A DNA stretch of 64,000 nt. It comes from Gerris lacustris (taxonomy: Eukaryota > Arthropoda > Insecta > Hemiptera > Gerridae). The stretch is from the NCBI GenBank assembly GCA_951217055.1, contig OX578278.1, positions 47,691,574-47,755,573 on the forward strand, read 5' to 3'. Below, piece after piece: positions 1-13,413 of this stretch. Position 1 is the first letter of the stretch. Every line of letters starts with the position of its first letter. The position numbers were made by a program, and so were the translations under genes. The notes beneath the pieces are model-generated. The model made no database searches. It saw only the letters and a list, made by a program, of their open reading frames with translations, and was not told where the DNA came from.

Positions 1-532
1 TAATAATAATAACCATTTATTGTATAATATATTGATACAAGTCAGCACATTGCTGTGGTTGCCTTTAGGCTAAGTTCATTTTTTTTTTCTTTTTATATTG
101 GAAGCCATACTTCTTCATATATTTCTCCCATTCTTCTCCACATCCTTCTGTCTTCCGCAACCCTTTTCCACGAAGCTCCTCCACAATACTCCACATACAC
201 TTTTCATTTCATCATCCCATTTACTTTTAGGCCTGCCTTTTTTTCTCTTTTTGTTTACTGGCCACCATTCTAGTACTTTCTTCCATCTTTGGTTCTTACC
301 GTGTGTCCCGCCCATGTCCACTTTCTCAGCAATACAACCCTGCCTATATCCTCTAATCCAGTCCTTTTTCTTACCCATTCGTTGCTTTTCCTATCCTTTC
401 TTGTTACCCCTATCATGCTCCTCTCCATGGATCTCACCGTTACTCTGAGCTTGTTCAGTATCCTTCTATTTAAAACCCACGTTTCGCATCCATAAGTGAT
501 AGTTGGCAGGACTGTACTTCTCCATAGCTTAC

Positions 533-535
<3 letters not shown>
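1..535 (-). pseudogene. 3' tail of a LINE-like (non-LTR) retrotransposon ORF2, degraded
   Basis: Read on the minus strand, this stretch gives pieces typical of the end of a non-LTR retrotransposon ORF2 after the reverse transcriptase domain: a YGCETW-like motif near 490, RNEW-like and WAGH-like motifs (the latter in a frame-shifted reading), and then KKGRPKSKWDDE around 200-230. The GRP..RW.DD(I/E) signature is a common ending of RTE/CR1/Jockey-type ORF2 proteins. The reading changes frame at least once and has stops, so the copy is dead. It runs off the left edge, and its clade cannot be decided from this piece. A TA microsatellite directly adjoins it. Confidence 0.6.

Positions 536-586
<51 letters not shown>
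535..586. repeat. (TA)n microsatellite followed by a short GT run
   Basis: About 50 bp of uninterrupted TA dinucleotides, then a few GT units. It lies at the upstream edge of the LINE-like fragment. Confidence 0.9.
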
Positions 587-588
<2 letters not shown>

Positions 589-1144
589 GTGTGTGTGTGT
601 GTATAAAATAATAATCAAATAAAACATTATGCCTATGTCACTCTGCAGCATGCAGCTCTTTATCAGTGAAAGAATTTTCAGAATCGGATGAGTATAGTTC
701 CAGAGACTACCCATTACCTCTTACAAACAAACATAGCTACATAAAATAATTTTACCTCTTTATAATACTAGTATAGATTTGTAGATAAATTAGAATTGTA
801 GAATAACTTCGCTGGCATTATTTTATAACCTTGAGATATTTAGGTACAGCAATTATGTAAGATGTAAGATAGATTATAAATATAATTAAAACCATATTAA
901 ATGTCGACTGCTAGGTAACGAAACCAGCTAACTATTAAACGCTATTGCAACTTGCAACTCAAAGTAGAAAGGAACAAACAATTAAGGCTTTCACTAAAGT
1001 AGGAACTCTAATAACTATTACCAGTTAGCCCACTTTTCAAACTTTGTTATGGTTGTTTCTACTGAGACTGACCGACCCCATTTCTAAATATATAATAAGT
1101 TTAAAATTGATAATCGTAATCTGCCTTTTTAAATGGATACATAT
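587..1144. other. Non-coding stretch without recognisable features
   Basis: AT-rich sequence. I see no exon-like reading frame, RNA gene or repeat end here. Confidence 0.5.
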
Positions 1145-1153
1145 ATTGTATTA

Positions 1154-1529
1154 TTAGTCCAGGAGCAGGTAGCGTGCAAAAAAGTGTCCGACTAACATCA
1201 AGCTAGAATTTTGTGTACTGGTTAGTTAGTCAAATATTACTCCAAATCAAAGAGGTCACCTATTAAGTGATAAACTGCCATCATTTTGATTTTTGGTCTA
1301 CTAACTAATATCGTTCTCAGGATCATGAAAATCACATTGTCCGCCAAAAAGGAAGGGACATGGCCGTTCTCCACCGGTTTATTTTTATGAAATGCCTATT
1401 GCCAAGCTATGTCCCGCAGACGAACTTAGCCGACCACATATTCTTAAAATGCACCAAAAGATTTGCTTATACAAAAAATTCTAGTTGATGTTAGTCAGGC
1501 ACCTTTTTGCACGCTATCTCCTAGACTAA
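1154..1529. mobile_element. Fold-back MITE with about 60-bp inverted ends and a 9-bp target duplication
   Basis: The left end (from TTAGTCCAGGAG) and the right end (to CTCCTAGACTAA) are inverted copies over about 60 bp, with shared pieces such as TAGCGTGCAAAAA and ACTAACATCAA. The flanks at 1145-1153 (ATTGTATTA) and 1530-1538 (ATTGTATAA) match at 8 of 9 positions, so they look like a target duplication. There is no coding capacity, so this is a non-autonomous DNA transposon. A 9-bp duplication would suit a MULE-like family, but the family is not proven. Confidence 0.7.
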
Positions 1530-1538
1530 ATTGTATAA

Positions 1539-3950
1539 GGTGCTGTATTGTAATAGTGCGAAACAACTATTTCTTACAAATTTGAAATTGGCTAAACATT
1601 TTTCCTCTTGAAATAAACTGCGAGTAGTAAGTAATATTTATTTCATAGCAGATTGGATAGTCTAACTTTACATAACTGAACGATTTCATCGTGGTTATTG
1701 ATAAGAGAAATACTTTTACACTTTTACCTTTTGTTCAGCAGAATTAACTTTTACCAGGTACACAAGTTTTCAGATAACTATAAGGTCGGTACCAAATTTC
1801 AAAAAAGAAAAACTCAATGCATTTAGGATTCAATAAATTGCAATATATTTTTATATAGCATTCACCCCAACTTTGAATATTACCTTTCTCTATCCTAATT
1901 TTTTAACGTTTCTAATTAAATTATATTTCTTTCTTTGAGGATCTCTCACAGCAATTATTTGAAAAAAATTACGGAATATTATTTGCAATCATTCCAATCC
2001 TTTAGTCTCGATGGAAGCTCTTGATAGCTTGAAGTCTGAAGTACCTGTTATACCTTTTTGAGTAAGAGTAAGAAAGTAAAAACTAAATGTAAACCTTGTC
2101 AGTGTTACATACTTAGTATTAAATAAAGGTTAATAATGACTCTAGACACTGTATAAAACCATATGACCTTGTCAGATTGTTTTATTCATTGAATCTTAGA
2201 TCAATGAATTGAAAAATTGCCTTTTTGTCACTGTAGTTAAATTAATCCTTGTGCTAAAACCTTTACTGATCATATGTCAAAATTTGTTAAACCATTTTGA
2301 AATAGAGAAATGTAATATGCACATATTTGCTTAAAAGTAATATGTGTAAATCAGGTCACAATAAGAGCACATTTTTGGGTTAATTTTTTTAGGTTCGGAA
2401 CTAAGGAGTAAGCGATATTTGTAAGGTCTCTGATAGTAATTTTTTAGGGACCTTTGTTTCTCGTTTGCATCCAAGCTGACCGAAGGTAAGGGAAGTATTT
2501 TTGTGTACGATTTAAGTAGTATTTTTGTGTACGGTGTAAGTATGTCTACGATTTAAAAAATTCGTGTACAGAAATCCGTTTTAGACATCGGGGACATTTT
2601 TGGTCTCGTGTTAATGTGTTTGTCTGTCAGTCGTTTAACATTTTTCCGAAGAAAGAAAACTACGTCCGATTTTAATGAAATTTAGTTTTACATAGGGCGG
2701 GAAAAAGCAATCTTGCCTGAGGCGGCGAGTGATTTTACAGTGAATATTATATATTCTAAATTTAATAGTGAATCTAAAATAAAAACCTCCCATACTACCG
2801 TCTTTATTAAAATTCTAAATTCCTTATAAGGGGGCATCTTGTAATTAACTTTTAGGCGAGTGTTGTCGCTATTTGTATCGTGGCCTTGATTATCATATAG
2901 CTGATCCCACTGCTATTATCGGCTGCATCTCTAGATTAGATCAAATTGATTTATTTGTTGTTGTTTTTCCTTGTTATTTTTTTTGTTGCTTTTACTTATT
3001 TCTTATCAGTTTAATAATTATAAATGGCTGTTTATTAGCTTGATTACAATAAGTATTAAAAGATTTCATTATTTGTTTTTATATTTTACCAGAAGACAAT
3101 ACATATGAGCATAGATTCAACTGATAAAATTAATTGAAGTTGTTTGTTTTGTTACGTTGATCTATGAACTTAATGCAAATCCATAGTACATTTCCTTGAT
3201 TTTCATGCAGTGATATTAAAATAAAAATATTAAATTAAATATTAAAAATTGTCGGACAGATACACGAAACTATTAAATAAAAGTAACCAGAAATATAATC
3301 ATTTTCAGATGATAATAAAAGCATAAATTAGTATACAATTATTTCGTCTTATAATAGTAACTTCTTTGAATTTCGATTATTAATCACAAGCTATGGAAAT
3401 AAAAATCAATAGACCATAGAAAGATGCAACTAAACTGAAGTTGGGATGCGTAAATATAAGAACAAATACATTAAGCTTAATACTAGAGGACTCAACAAAA
3501 AAAAAACAGTCTAATCTACAAAAAATGTAGTCTAAAACCAATAACATTTGTGATATTTACTGTCACTATTATCCCTCAATCTTTTTCTAGAATAAACTGA
3601 AATAGAATGCATTGTACGATATCGGAGTTATACTATCAAATGGTAAGGAGCTAACAATTTGACAATAGATGAGTCAGTTTGACGGATTTAAATAACATTT
3701 TATTGTCCCGTAAGAGCTATTTGTTTTGTGATAGTAGTTCATAATTACTAAAAGTTGCTTTTTACTTGATATTTGCATTCTGTCTATAGACAGGTATATA
3801 GCGTATTTAACGAATGCCAAGTCATACATAAAACACAATAACGAGGTGTTATTAAAGATCTGTTGCACAAATGGTTAAATCGCTGGACAATTAGGTCCTT
3901 TATGAGCAAGTTTCAAAAATCGACTGCTTTAAAATGAGGTACGCTCCGGT
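1539..3950. other. Long intergenic stretch, no gene seen
   Basis: About 2.4 kb of AT-rich sequence with only short chance reading frames. Around 2380-2720 there is wording similar to the dispersed family C (an AATGAAATTT core and a nearby CAGAAATCCGTTTTAGACATC), so part of it may be an old repeat copy. No promoter, exon or RNA gene could be supported. Confidence 0.5.
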
Positions 3951-3951
3951 T

Positions 3952-4503
3952 GAAAAAATCGATCCGAGACAACTCAGATAAACTTTTTCATGTATGAGTT
4001 CATAATTACTTAGCCCAGTGTTTTCTATTTGTTAGTTATCGTTGGTAAATTTAATTAATATTGAACATTTCATCAAAATTAATCATAAAAATAACGAACC
4101 CGGCCTCTCTCCGTCCACGTTTAAAGCTATTTTCTCAGGAACTAGATTTTTCCCGGGAAAACGGCGTATATAGTAAAGTTAGATTCGTATTTAAATGGAC
4201 TACATTTTAGAATAAAAATAGTCGGAACCGTTTTCGAGAAATAATTTTTTTTCAAGTTCGTTCAGAGTTTTTGGGGGTTAGCGCCCTCACAGTTAGGGCT
4301 AAAATTCATTTCTTAATTTCGCCCTGGTGTATGATTTTTCTGAACATGTATGCCAAATTTCGTTAAAATCGGCCCAGTAGTTTAGGCTCCAGGCGTCTGC
4401 ACAGACGACAGACAGACATTTTATAAAAACGTCTTTTTTGGACTCAGGGGACCTCAAAAAGTGTAAATCCATCAAAATCTTTCTCTTTATATGAGAAAGT
4501 AAA
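3952..4503 (-). mobile_element. HINE-B copy (Helentron-like non-autonomous repeat)
   Basis: On the plus strand this begins with the stem-loop region GAGACAACTCAG, then AACTTTTTCATG, and ends with TATATGAGAAAGT, so the element lies reversed. Internal landmarks shared with the other copies are TTTTTCCCGGGAAAACGG, GGGGACCTCAAAA and the module CAAATTTCGTTAAAATCGG near 4355. The layout (subterminal inverted repeat plus 3' hairpin) resembles Helentron-associated elements such as DINE-1. I see no coding capacity. Confidence 0.6.
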
Positions 4504-4938
4504 GTGTAGTGCAGTGATTTATCAATAAACATGTTGATTTGCCGTAATAGAGAATTAGAAGTATGTAATAGCGAAATTAACTAATTTCATTAAATTAGTT
4601 AAAAACAACAACATTTTTGTTGTTTTTCAACTTATGTTATCAAGTTAAAAGAAAAAATATATTATTCGAATATTTTTCTATGATAAAAATAATAATAATA
4701 ATGACGCTAAAAACAATTATAAGCTTACATATCAATTAGTCAAAAAATAATTAATAATTAATTGCACGTGGTTTATTAGATAATTCTATAATAAACAAAT
4801 TATCTATTACATATTATATGTTTTTTGTCCATATTAAAGTGAGGAGTTATCATTTTATAAAATATGCACAAATATTGATAATTGGCTAGCATATAGCTTT
4901 TTCACAACTAAAGAGAATCGTTTTGGAAATATCATAGT

Positions 4939-5035
4939 ACCTACTAGTAACGTAACAGTAGTAGTAATAGTATAGTTATCGTATATAGTAATAGTAACGG
5001 ATAGTAGTAATAGTAGTGACAGTAGAATTACCATT
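4939..5035. repeat. Degenerate AGT/AAT trinucleotide tract
   Basis: A run of TAGTAGTAATAG-like trinucleotides with interruptions. It is a simple-sequence repeat and does not look coding. Confidence 0.7.
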
Positions 5036-5129
5036 AGTATGTAACGGGCAGCGCACGCATCCCTATTATGGATTCAACAATTGTGACTGTATTAATCTAA
5101 AACAAAATGAATTCTCTATTTTGCTTCGT

Positions 5130-5665
5130 ATGAATCTGTCAGTCACTCTGTACGGTTCCAATAACTTTTGAATCAAAAGAGATAAAAACATGAAACTTTG
5201 CAGTATTAAAGATAGTTTTGACGCGCACACAGGAAAAATATAGCGAACTCAAAATTATCAGCTATTCAAATTGAAAATGGCTGATAATTCATGTCACGCG
5301 AAAATGTTGAGTGAGGTATCAAATGAAAGGTATCGAAGAGTAGATTACCAACATAATATAACTCTTGTGGATAGAGTTAATTTTTCATGCCAATTTGTCA
5401 AAAAAAACATCAAAATTTTGTGTTGTGGGATAAATTATCCGCCAACATGGGGGATAATATAACAAATTCATGCTACGGGATTTTTTTTCAATTTTAAGTA
5501 GGGTATCAAATGAAAGTTTTTTTTGAATGAAGTTACTAATGAGTAGATTACAAATATATATAAACATTTTTAAAAATTTTATTTTTTATTGCATTTATAA
5601 GTCGAAATACACCTAACAAAACTGCCCCCCCCCCCCCCCCCAACTACCCTATTTTGAAATAATTC
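5130..5665 (+). mobile_element. HINE-A fragment (5' end missing)
   Basis: This carries the HINE-A landmarks in order: GTCACTCTGTACGGTTCC, GACGCGCACACAGG, AAAATGGCTGATAATTC, GTATCAAATGAAAGGTAT, and a poly-C run at about 5625-5641. The subterminal inverted repeat AGGGTTTCGTTGGTA seen in complete copies is absent, and so is the 3' stem-loop, so the copy is truncated at both ends. A small open frame across it (from 5271) is a by-product of the repeat and is not shared in frame by the other copies. Confidence 0.65.
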
Positions 5666-7180
5666 ACGCTAATACCTTGTGGTAGGCCGATGAAAATTTC
5701 CGGGAAAAATTGAATTATCTTTTGTTATTGCCGATAAAAATGAATAGACCATAGAAACACTGAATTTATGAAGTTACTTCTGCAGTACTCAGAACTACAC
5801 GACTTTTTACAAATAACCGCCTGTTTAGAAAGAGAATTAAAACGTGTCAATCCACTAACAATAAACATTTTTTCGCCATCCCATCACTTTCCCTCTGCAC
5901 TTCAGTGAGTATCTACAAATAAATGATAATAACTTTGCTGGTTATAATTATCAGAGAGAATAAAATCAATCAAATAATTCATGATTAAACTTATTGATTC
6001 TAACCAAATAATAGAATAATGGACTTACAATGAATAATTTTATATTCATACAAGTATCCAACAGAATTTTACTAGTATATTCAAGAAATAAAATAATTCT
6101 TATAAATCTTAACACAATATTTTAAAACAAATATCAATAACATATTATACTTGACTTTTAAAGTTCAGAAATTTAAAATTATTTTTCTCTGTCATTAGAG
6201 AAAATGTACGAATTTACTGGTGCCAAAAATAAACTTGAATAACTTTGATATAATGGTTAACAATAAAAAACCTCATTCTTTTTTAAATTAACTTAAGTTT
6301 GTATATAATTTTTAACCTTTATCATTTGTTTCAAACACAAAAATTGAAATTTATTTCAATAAATTTCAGAGAAATTTACATTTTCAGAGAAATTTACATT
6401 TACAGAGAAATTTACAACATCAGAGAAATTTACATTTATTTCCTTCGCGTACTTTTGAATGAAGATTTTTTATTGCTTGAATAATAATTCGAGAAAGATA
6501 TAAGTAAAGCAATGAGAGAAGAAAGTTAAGCATTTAATTCAAATTAAACTATTTGTTAATCATACTGAAACATTTAAAAAAAATTATAAAACTGTTAGTT
6601 CTTACTTGATATTTAATTACAAGTATGTGACATTAAGATCGAGAAGGCGGAGACTAGAAGATGTCAGTGTTGCTACAAGCACGCAGTGTTGTTCCAGGTT
6701 GAATCCTTGACCAAATGATGCCAATTTTTTTCTCCACCTGATGACGAAGGTGGGACGGGACCGGGAATCCCCACTACAAGCAACTTCTACTCTAAGTCGA
6801 CCTCTCTGCCCGATCGTTGCCCCAGTCCACAGAATACGATCATTATAGTTCTTTTATTTTCTAAACTTAAATTCTCTTGGCTTCAGGATATGCACCGTCC
6901 TTGACCTGTTAAGGTGTAATGAGGAAGAACTAATATATGTATGATGCATTGTAATAACACATAAATAAAAGCTACTTAATTTTTTATGTACATATTACAC
7001 ATTATGTCTAGTGTCTAGTGCCCGATTCGAAGCTTCAACCTTTAATGAATAATTTTTATGGCAGTTAGAATTGATTTTTTTAAGTAAAAAGCAAATGTGT
7101 ACATACTTATCTTTAAAATTAAGTTAAATATAAATTATATCCAAGTAATACTACTATCGTAATAATGATAAAATAACTTG
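5666..7180. other. Intergenic stretch with a short tandem repeat, no gene seen
   Basis: The sequence is AT-rich. The only clear structure is the 18-bp tandem repeat listed separately at 6366-6437. A somewhat GC-richer block at about 6650-6900 has no recognisable reading frame and may be part of an old repeat. Confidence 0.5.
6366..6437. repeat. Four-copy tandem repeat of an 18-bp unit
   Basis: CAGAGAAATTTACATTTT-like units follow each other four times with small changes. The repeated peptide in one frame (REIYIY-like) is a consequence of the repeat. Confidence 0.8.
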
Positions 7181-7192
7181 GTCCGTAGGCTT

Positions 7193-7345
7193 CCGCGGGT
7201 AGATTCGTCATAAACAGCTTAGGTTTCCGGTGAAATCCGCGTCATGAAGGGGTTGAAATCCGACGAATAAACGTCAGACGTTGAAATACGTCGGATTTCA
7301 ACCCCTTCGTGACGCGGATTTCACCGGAAACCCAAGCTGTTTATA
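7193..7345. mobile_element. Fold-back element, family FBk, copy 1
   Basis: The arms at about 7209-7264 and 7290-7343 are near-perfect inverted copies, including CATAAACAGCTTAGGTTTCC, GGTGAAATCCGCGTC and AGGGGTTGAAATCCGAC, around a 25-bp loop. The leading CCGCGGGTAGATTCGT is shared with a second copy at 27172-27384, which shows that this is a mobile family. It has no coding capacity. Confidence 0.75.
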
Positions 7346-7389
7346 ATGATAAAATAGCCTATTAGTGTTGCACGTTGCACATAGCTTCC

Positions 7390-7640
7390 TCGCATCCTAT
7401 CACTAAATGAAAGGTTCAGAAGGTTAAAAACTTGGACCAACAATGGGCAAATTCTGACCTACTATACAAATTTCATTAAAATCGGACGTCTAGTTTTTCT
7501 ACCAAAAATGTTCCCTGATGTCTGAAACGGATTTCTGTGTTGAAATTTTTGAAATCGGAAACCTAAACATTTTTCGTTCTATAGAGAACGATCACACAGC
7601 TTCCGTTACCTCCGGTAAGCTCGGAAGCAATAATGCAATA
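7390..7640. repeat. Dispersed repeat family C, copy 1
   Basis: Contains CAAATTTCATTAAAATCGG, then CCCTGATGTCTGAAACGG and GATTTCTGT. The same order recurs at about 61720-61990, and a shorter piece at about 15350-15440. No ends could be fixed. Confidence 0.5.
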
Positions 7641-9840
7641 TGTAATAATAATTTAAGAGATTATAGTGTAGTAGGTATTCCATGTATATTTATTTATTTT
7701 ATTGCAAGATGAGACATAAACTCTGGGGGAGGACCTCTGCTGCAGGTGCTAACTGTAGGTGCGACTTGCCGTTTAGCCGCCATAAGCCTCCGAAAAATCT
7801 TTAAAGTTTCATCCGCCATACTTTCGCATATAAATAGCCACCATCTTGAGTCAAGATGGTGGATCGTAAAAAATGTTTCTTAGGGCGCACCTAGTGAGTA
7901 AGGGGAACCTCCATGCAAAATGTCAGCCATCTAGCTATTGCCGTTCTGGAAATACGGTGATGGATGAATGAGTAAATGGTATTTGGCTGTTATATGATAT
8001 CATATAGATGGTTCAAAAGTTGTAATTAAAACAAACTTTTATAAATGTTCCCCCTTCTTGATCATAAAAAGCTGGATTAGCTGGGCCGATCATGCTGGTT
8101 AACGAACTCGGTGAAATTGCCTACGGACCCTTTGTGTTTGCTAAAGCACATACTTGTCCGATTTATTTGACAATAAACTGACCAACTATGGTATTTCACT
8201 GCAAGTTTCAAAAAATTTCGATTGAAACAAAAATTAGCTAGTTAATAATTACAAGATAAAAAGAACTTTTTATATACATGTACTACGTTTTTAAATTTTC
8301 TGTTGACTAAATAAAAAATCATAAATTCGAAACCCGTCAAAATGAAAATCATAAATATGGGTCATGTCAAAACAAATAAAAAAAACTTGCGGATTTTTTC
8401 CGAACTAACTTACCATACAGCAAAATTTGCTGTAATGTTGAAGCAATACTGAAGTCAGCAAAATTTGCTAAAAAATGGCTAAAAGTATTAAAATAATGCA
8501 TTCTCATCGTTACTCATCGTTGCTACTCGGGATGTTAGTTAAAAGTCGATTGCAAGATTTGTACTGGACAAACAAACAAACAAGAAAGCAAGCTAATAAA
8601 AAAGTAGTAAAATAAAACCAAACGGTACAAGTTAATCCCATTTCTGATTTGAACAACCTGAAACGACCTTACGTCTGTCCTAGACAAAATGTATTTGGTT
8701 GTTATCTACTAAATATATTGTTTTGTAGTCTTATAATTTCATTTGTGCTAGAGAATGTAATATAATAAACTATACTTTTTATAAATATAATCAAAAGGAA
8801 ATAAATGTCCATGAGTTTTTGTTTGAGAGGAACTAATTTCCTAAATTACCTAACATTAAAGTACAATAATCAAGGACGAAACAAGTCAAACGTTACAAGA
8901 AAAAAACTAGGAGAATTAATGTTCTCACAGAATTTTTGCCTTCACTACGGAATTTTATTTCAGCTAAAAAAAAGTGCTTTTATTCCGTCTTTTTTTTTTA
9001 CTTTAAGTCAAAGTTTTATAAATATAAATGTAGTGAATTACAACAATTAAAAGCTGTAAAGATTAGGCTAGATAAGTTGAGAATTGTACATTTATGTAAT
9101 GCTATAAATTACCTGAAAATTGCATTGTGTGATTGTAGTGTGGAAGAAGAAGCTGCAATTATCGTGAGGTTGTTTATGATTGAACAATTTTAGTAATTAA
9201 ACAATAATAGCTTATAGGAACACGTTTGCCTTACGTACTGAGAGTAAGAAAAAGTTAATCTTTTTATTAGATAAGCATAAAAAATACCATACCCCACATC
9301 TAAGACTAACGGAATTAAGAAATGTGAATAGTGAATAGCTAAATGTGAATGTCCTTTAAAGGATAGACTTTTTCGAGCCACATAAGCATTGGAGGGTGCC
9401 ACATAGGTGGGGGGGGGGGGGGTAGCTGGAGGACATTTTACACTTTACACAGAAAGAGCAGACACGAAAAGACTAATCTGTAATTAATGTAAAGGTCTTA
9501 CTAGGCCGTTCACGCAACACTACCTCATTTCTTGGGACACGGATTTAGCAAAATGTTGCTTTTTAACGATATTGCAACAATACTGCAAATATTATACAGA
9601 CGACCAATCGACAAGGAACGAGGAAGGAAAATTACATAGGTACTTAAGTCGACAAAACAAGTATAATAGGGAGGCTATCAGTCGACAACAACAAAAAAAA
9701 CTTAATACAATACTTGCAAGGCGTAGTATCCAAAGAAGCATATATGGAATCTCACAACTGTAATGATCATTTACTGATAAATTATAAAAAAATAAAAGTT
9801 TAGATAATGTAAAGATGTATCTGACTACGTCGTTTCTCAC
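7640..9840. other. Intergenic stretch, no recognisable gene
   Basis: Two overlapping short open frames between 8805 and 9193, and one at 9572-9763, have no motif that I recognise and no splice context. A poly-G run sits at about 9411-9422. An 11-bp inverted match (GGTCCGTAGGC at 7180, GCCTACGGACC at 8119) could be chance or the ends of an old element. Confidence 0.45.
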
Positions 9841-9843
9841 CTA

Positions 9844-10885
<1,042 letters not shown>

Positions 10886-11270
10886 AAGTTAATGAAAGTA
10901 AAAAAAAAAAACAATAAAATAATGTTTTTAATACTTTTTTGTAGATTTTCGGGTGTTTTTGATTAACATATATAGTTATCGGAAATACATAACCCTGCGA
11001 AAGTTTCTGTTGTCTGAAATTAGGTTAAAAAGTACCTCTCAAACAAGTTAAGTAAGTTTTATCTATATTTAACTTGGATGTTAACATGGATAAGCGTTTT
11101 GGAAGATTAAACCTGATCAAAATGAAAACAAACGATTTTCCAAGTACATAAAAAAACATAAATAATACACAGAATACAGAATTAGTTTCTATCTGTGTCA
11201 GAAGTACTTGGCTGACGTCAAATCGTGTATCGAGTCTCACAAATTGTAGGTACGAGATGTACGTGTCTGA

Positions 11271-11813
11271 CACCAACATCACAGCCTTAATTAAATACAT
11301 TAAAATGGCCATGTACCAACACATTGTAATGATCATGTAATAACCCTGCAAATTTGTATTCTGTTCATCCATTATTCCTTCAGCATACTCGAAATACCAA
11401 GAAAATTAAAATAATGAATGAGTAGTATAGCGTAGCTAGGACATTGCCCCCCCCCCCCCCCACAAGAACTGGGGAGCCAAAATTAAATTGACTAGGAAAA
11501 AAAAAGAAAATTGCTTCAGAAATGAATGGGGCCCCTTGACCACCAACATCACAGCCTTAATTAAATACATTAAAATGGCCATGTACCAACACATTGTAAT
11601 GATCATGTAATAACCCTGCAAATTTGTATTCTGTTCATCCATTATTCCTTCAGCATACTCGAAATACCAAGAAAATTAAAATAATGAATGAGTAGTATAG
11701 CGTAGCTAGGACATTGCCCCCCCCCCCCCCCCCCACAAGAACTGGGGAGCCAAAATTAAATTGACTAGGAAAAAAAAAGAAAATTGCTTCAGAAATGAAT
11801 GGGGCCCCTTGAC
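11271..11813. repeat. Recent tandem duplication, two units of about 270 bp
   Basis: Unit 1 at 11271-11540 and unit 2 at 11541-11813 both begin CACCAACATCACAGCC and end GGGGCCCCTTGAC. They look identical except for the length of an internal poly-C run (three more C in unit 2). The unit includes the left part of a hAT MITE, so the duplication happened after that insertion. Confidence 0.9.
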
Positions 11814-11947
11814 AATATTATAGAAGTAGAATATTCCAAGCTAGTAAGATTTTATTATCCTCTAAGGTGGCCCCCTTCGACATTGGTTTGCCGGCCCCCC
11901 TGGCACCGGGGGCCCGCCCGCAATGCGGGCCTATATTTACGCCACTG
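11693..11947. mobile_element. hAT-like MITE (CAGTGGCGTAGC family), copy 1
   Basis: The right end is TATTTACGCCACTG, and the left end is a decayed TAGTATAGCGTAGCTAGG. It shares AATGCGGGCC, GGGGCCCCTTGAC and a poly-C run with the copy at 37484-37664. The flanks TGAATGAG (11685-11692) and TGCATGAG (11948-11955) agree at 7 of 8 positions, as expected for a hAT 8-bp target duplication. Confidence 0.7.
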
Positions 11948-12590
11948 TGCATGAGTTGACAATTATAAAATAAATGCTTGATAATTAATAAAGTAAAATT
12001 GCAATGTCACTAGGGAATTTGTCATGGTAGAAGAAGCCCTGTTAATTGGTATCAAATCCCCCTGTGGGCACCTCTAGTTCGGGCAATAGGATTCGTTGAT
12101 ACACCTGTAGATATGGTTTGTATAAGCTCATTATAACACCTGGGGGGAGAAGCCAATTTCCCTTATCTAAATTATACTATACAAGAATGTGTCTGAATAT
12201 ATACTTTTTATTTACGAAAATCATGTATAATTTCTATAAAATAATAATAACAAAATTAGTTGTGATGAATCATTGCAAAGTGATAAAATACTATAATCCT
12301 AACCACAGCTCTTTTAGTATCATCATTGGCCCTAGTCCTAGTCACTTATTTGCATAAAATAGTACATTACGCGTCTAGTTCGGCAAGTAGCATTTTGCAT
12401 GCGAGCGTGGAGTAACACCACACGAGCAAAGCAAAATGCAGTTTTTGCACGAGTTGCGTACCGAACTTTATCTTCCATTGTTGGATTTTAATAATAAATA
12501 CAGAAAATCATTAAATATACATTGTTTATCACTAAAACCTTGATAAAAACCTTTAGCAAATTAGTTTTGTTAAATGTAAACAAACACGCA

Positions 12591-12634
12591 AATCGTGCGG
12601 TAAGGTGAAGAATTCTTCACCTTATCGCACGATT
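12591..12634. repeat. 22-bp-arm perfect-type hairpin
   Basis: AATCGTGCGGTAAGGTGAAG and its inverted copy meet directly at GAATTC with a single mismatch. It may be the core of a small fold-back element, but outer ends were not found. Confidence 0.65.
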
Positions 12635-13413
12635 ATGAAACGCGAATGCGCAATGAATACAGCTACGAAAAGAATCACTTTCTACGCATCTAAACAGAGA
12701 TAGAATGTATATATTTCGTATCAATCGTAGATAAACTATATTTGTAAGCCTTTATTTTGCCTAAAGTTCATAATCCGATAATTCTGTAACCAACTTTCTC
12801 TTGTGACTTGTGTCTTTAAAACCTCACAAAACAGAAGAGAAGAAGGCAGGCCCGTTCACTGCGCCTCGATGCGTAAATACGTTTTGAGGTCCCTTGAGTC
12901 CAAAAAAGTGGATTTAAAAAATGAGTGTGTTGTCTGAGCAGCCGCATGGAGCTTAAACTACTGAGCCGTTTGACATTCATGTTCAGAAAAATCATACTCC
13001 GAGGATAAATTAATTTACGCTCCAAATTTGAAGGTGCTACATCCCAAAATCTTTGAAAAATCGTGAAAAAAATATTTCACAAAAACGCTTCCGACGATTT
13101 TGATTAAAAAATTCTAAAATGTAATCCATTTAAATAAGAATCTAACAATATAAGCCGTTTTCCCGGGAAAAATATAGTTTCCGAGATATTGATGAAAATA
13201 AATCTGATTTTTTTTAAAAATCTAGAACAAAAATGTAAACAACCACCTGTAGAATGCATTTTAAATAATATAATACTAACTTAGCATCGCGTAGATTTAT
13301 CATTGAAGCGAACTTATGCAATAAATATTTAATATTAAGCAAATTAATAGTTAATCATGATGAGTTTATAGTTTAAATGGATGATTGAAGTTAGACTGTA
13401 GTGCCGGGGGTAG

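Noticed and set aside
7180..8129. 11-bp inverted match GGTCCGTAGGC / GCCTACGGACC about 950 bp apart
   Set aside because: Too short to claim transposon ends, with no target duplication seen and no second copy.
8805..9193. Two overlapping short open frames
   Set aside because: No known motif, no splice signals, and composition like the AT-rich surroundings. A lineage-specific small gene cannot be excluded without expression data.
11025..11642. Two open frames that start with the same residues
   Set aside because: Both come from the 270-bp tandem duplication and diverge after it; no conserved protein motif.
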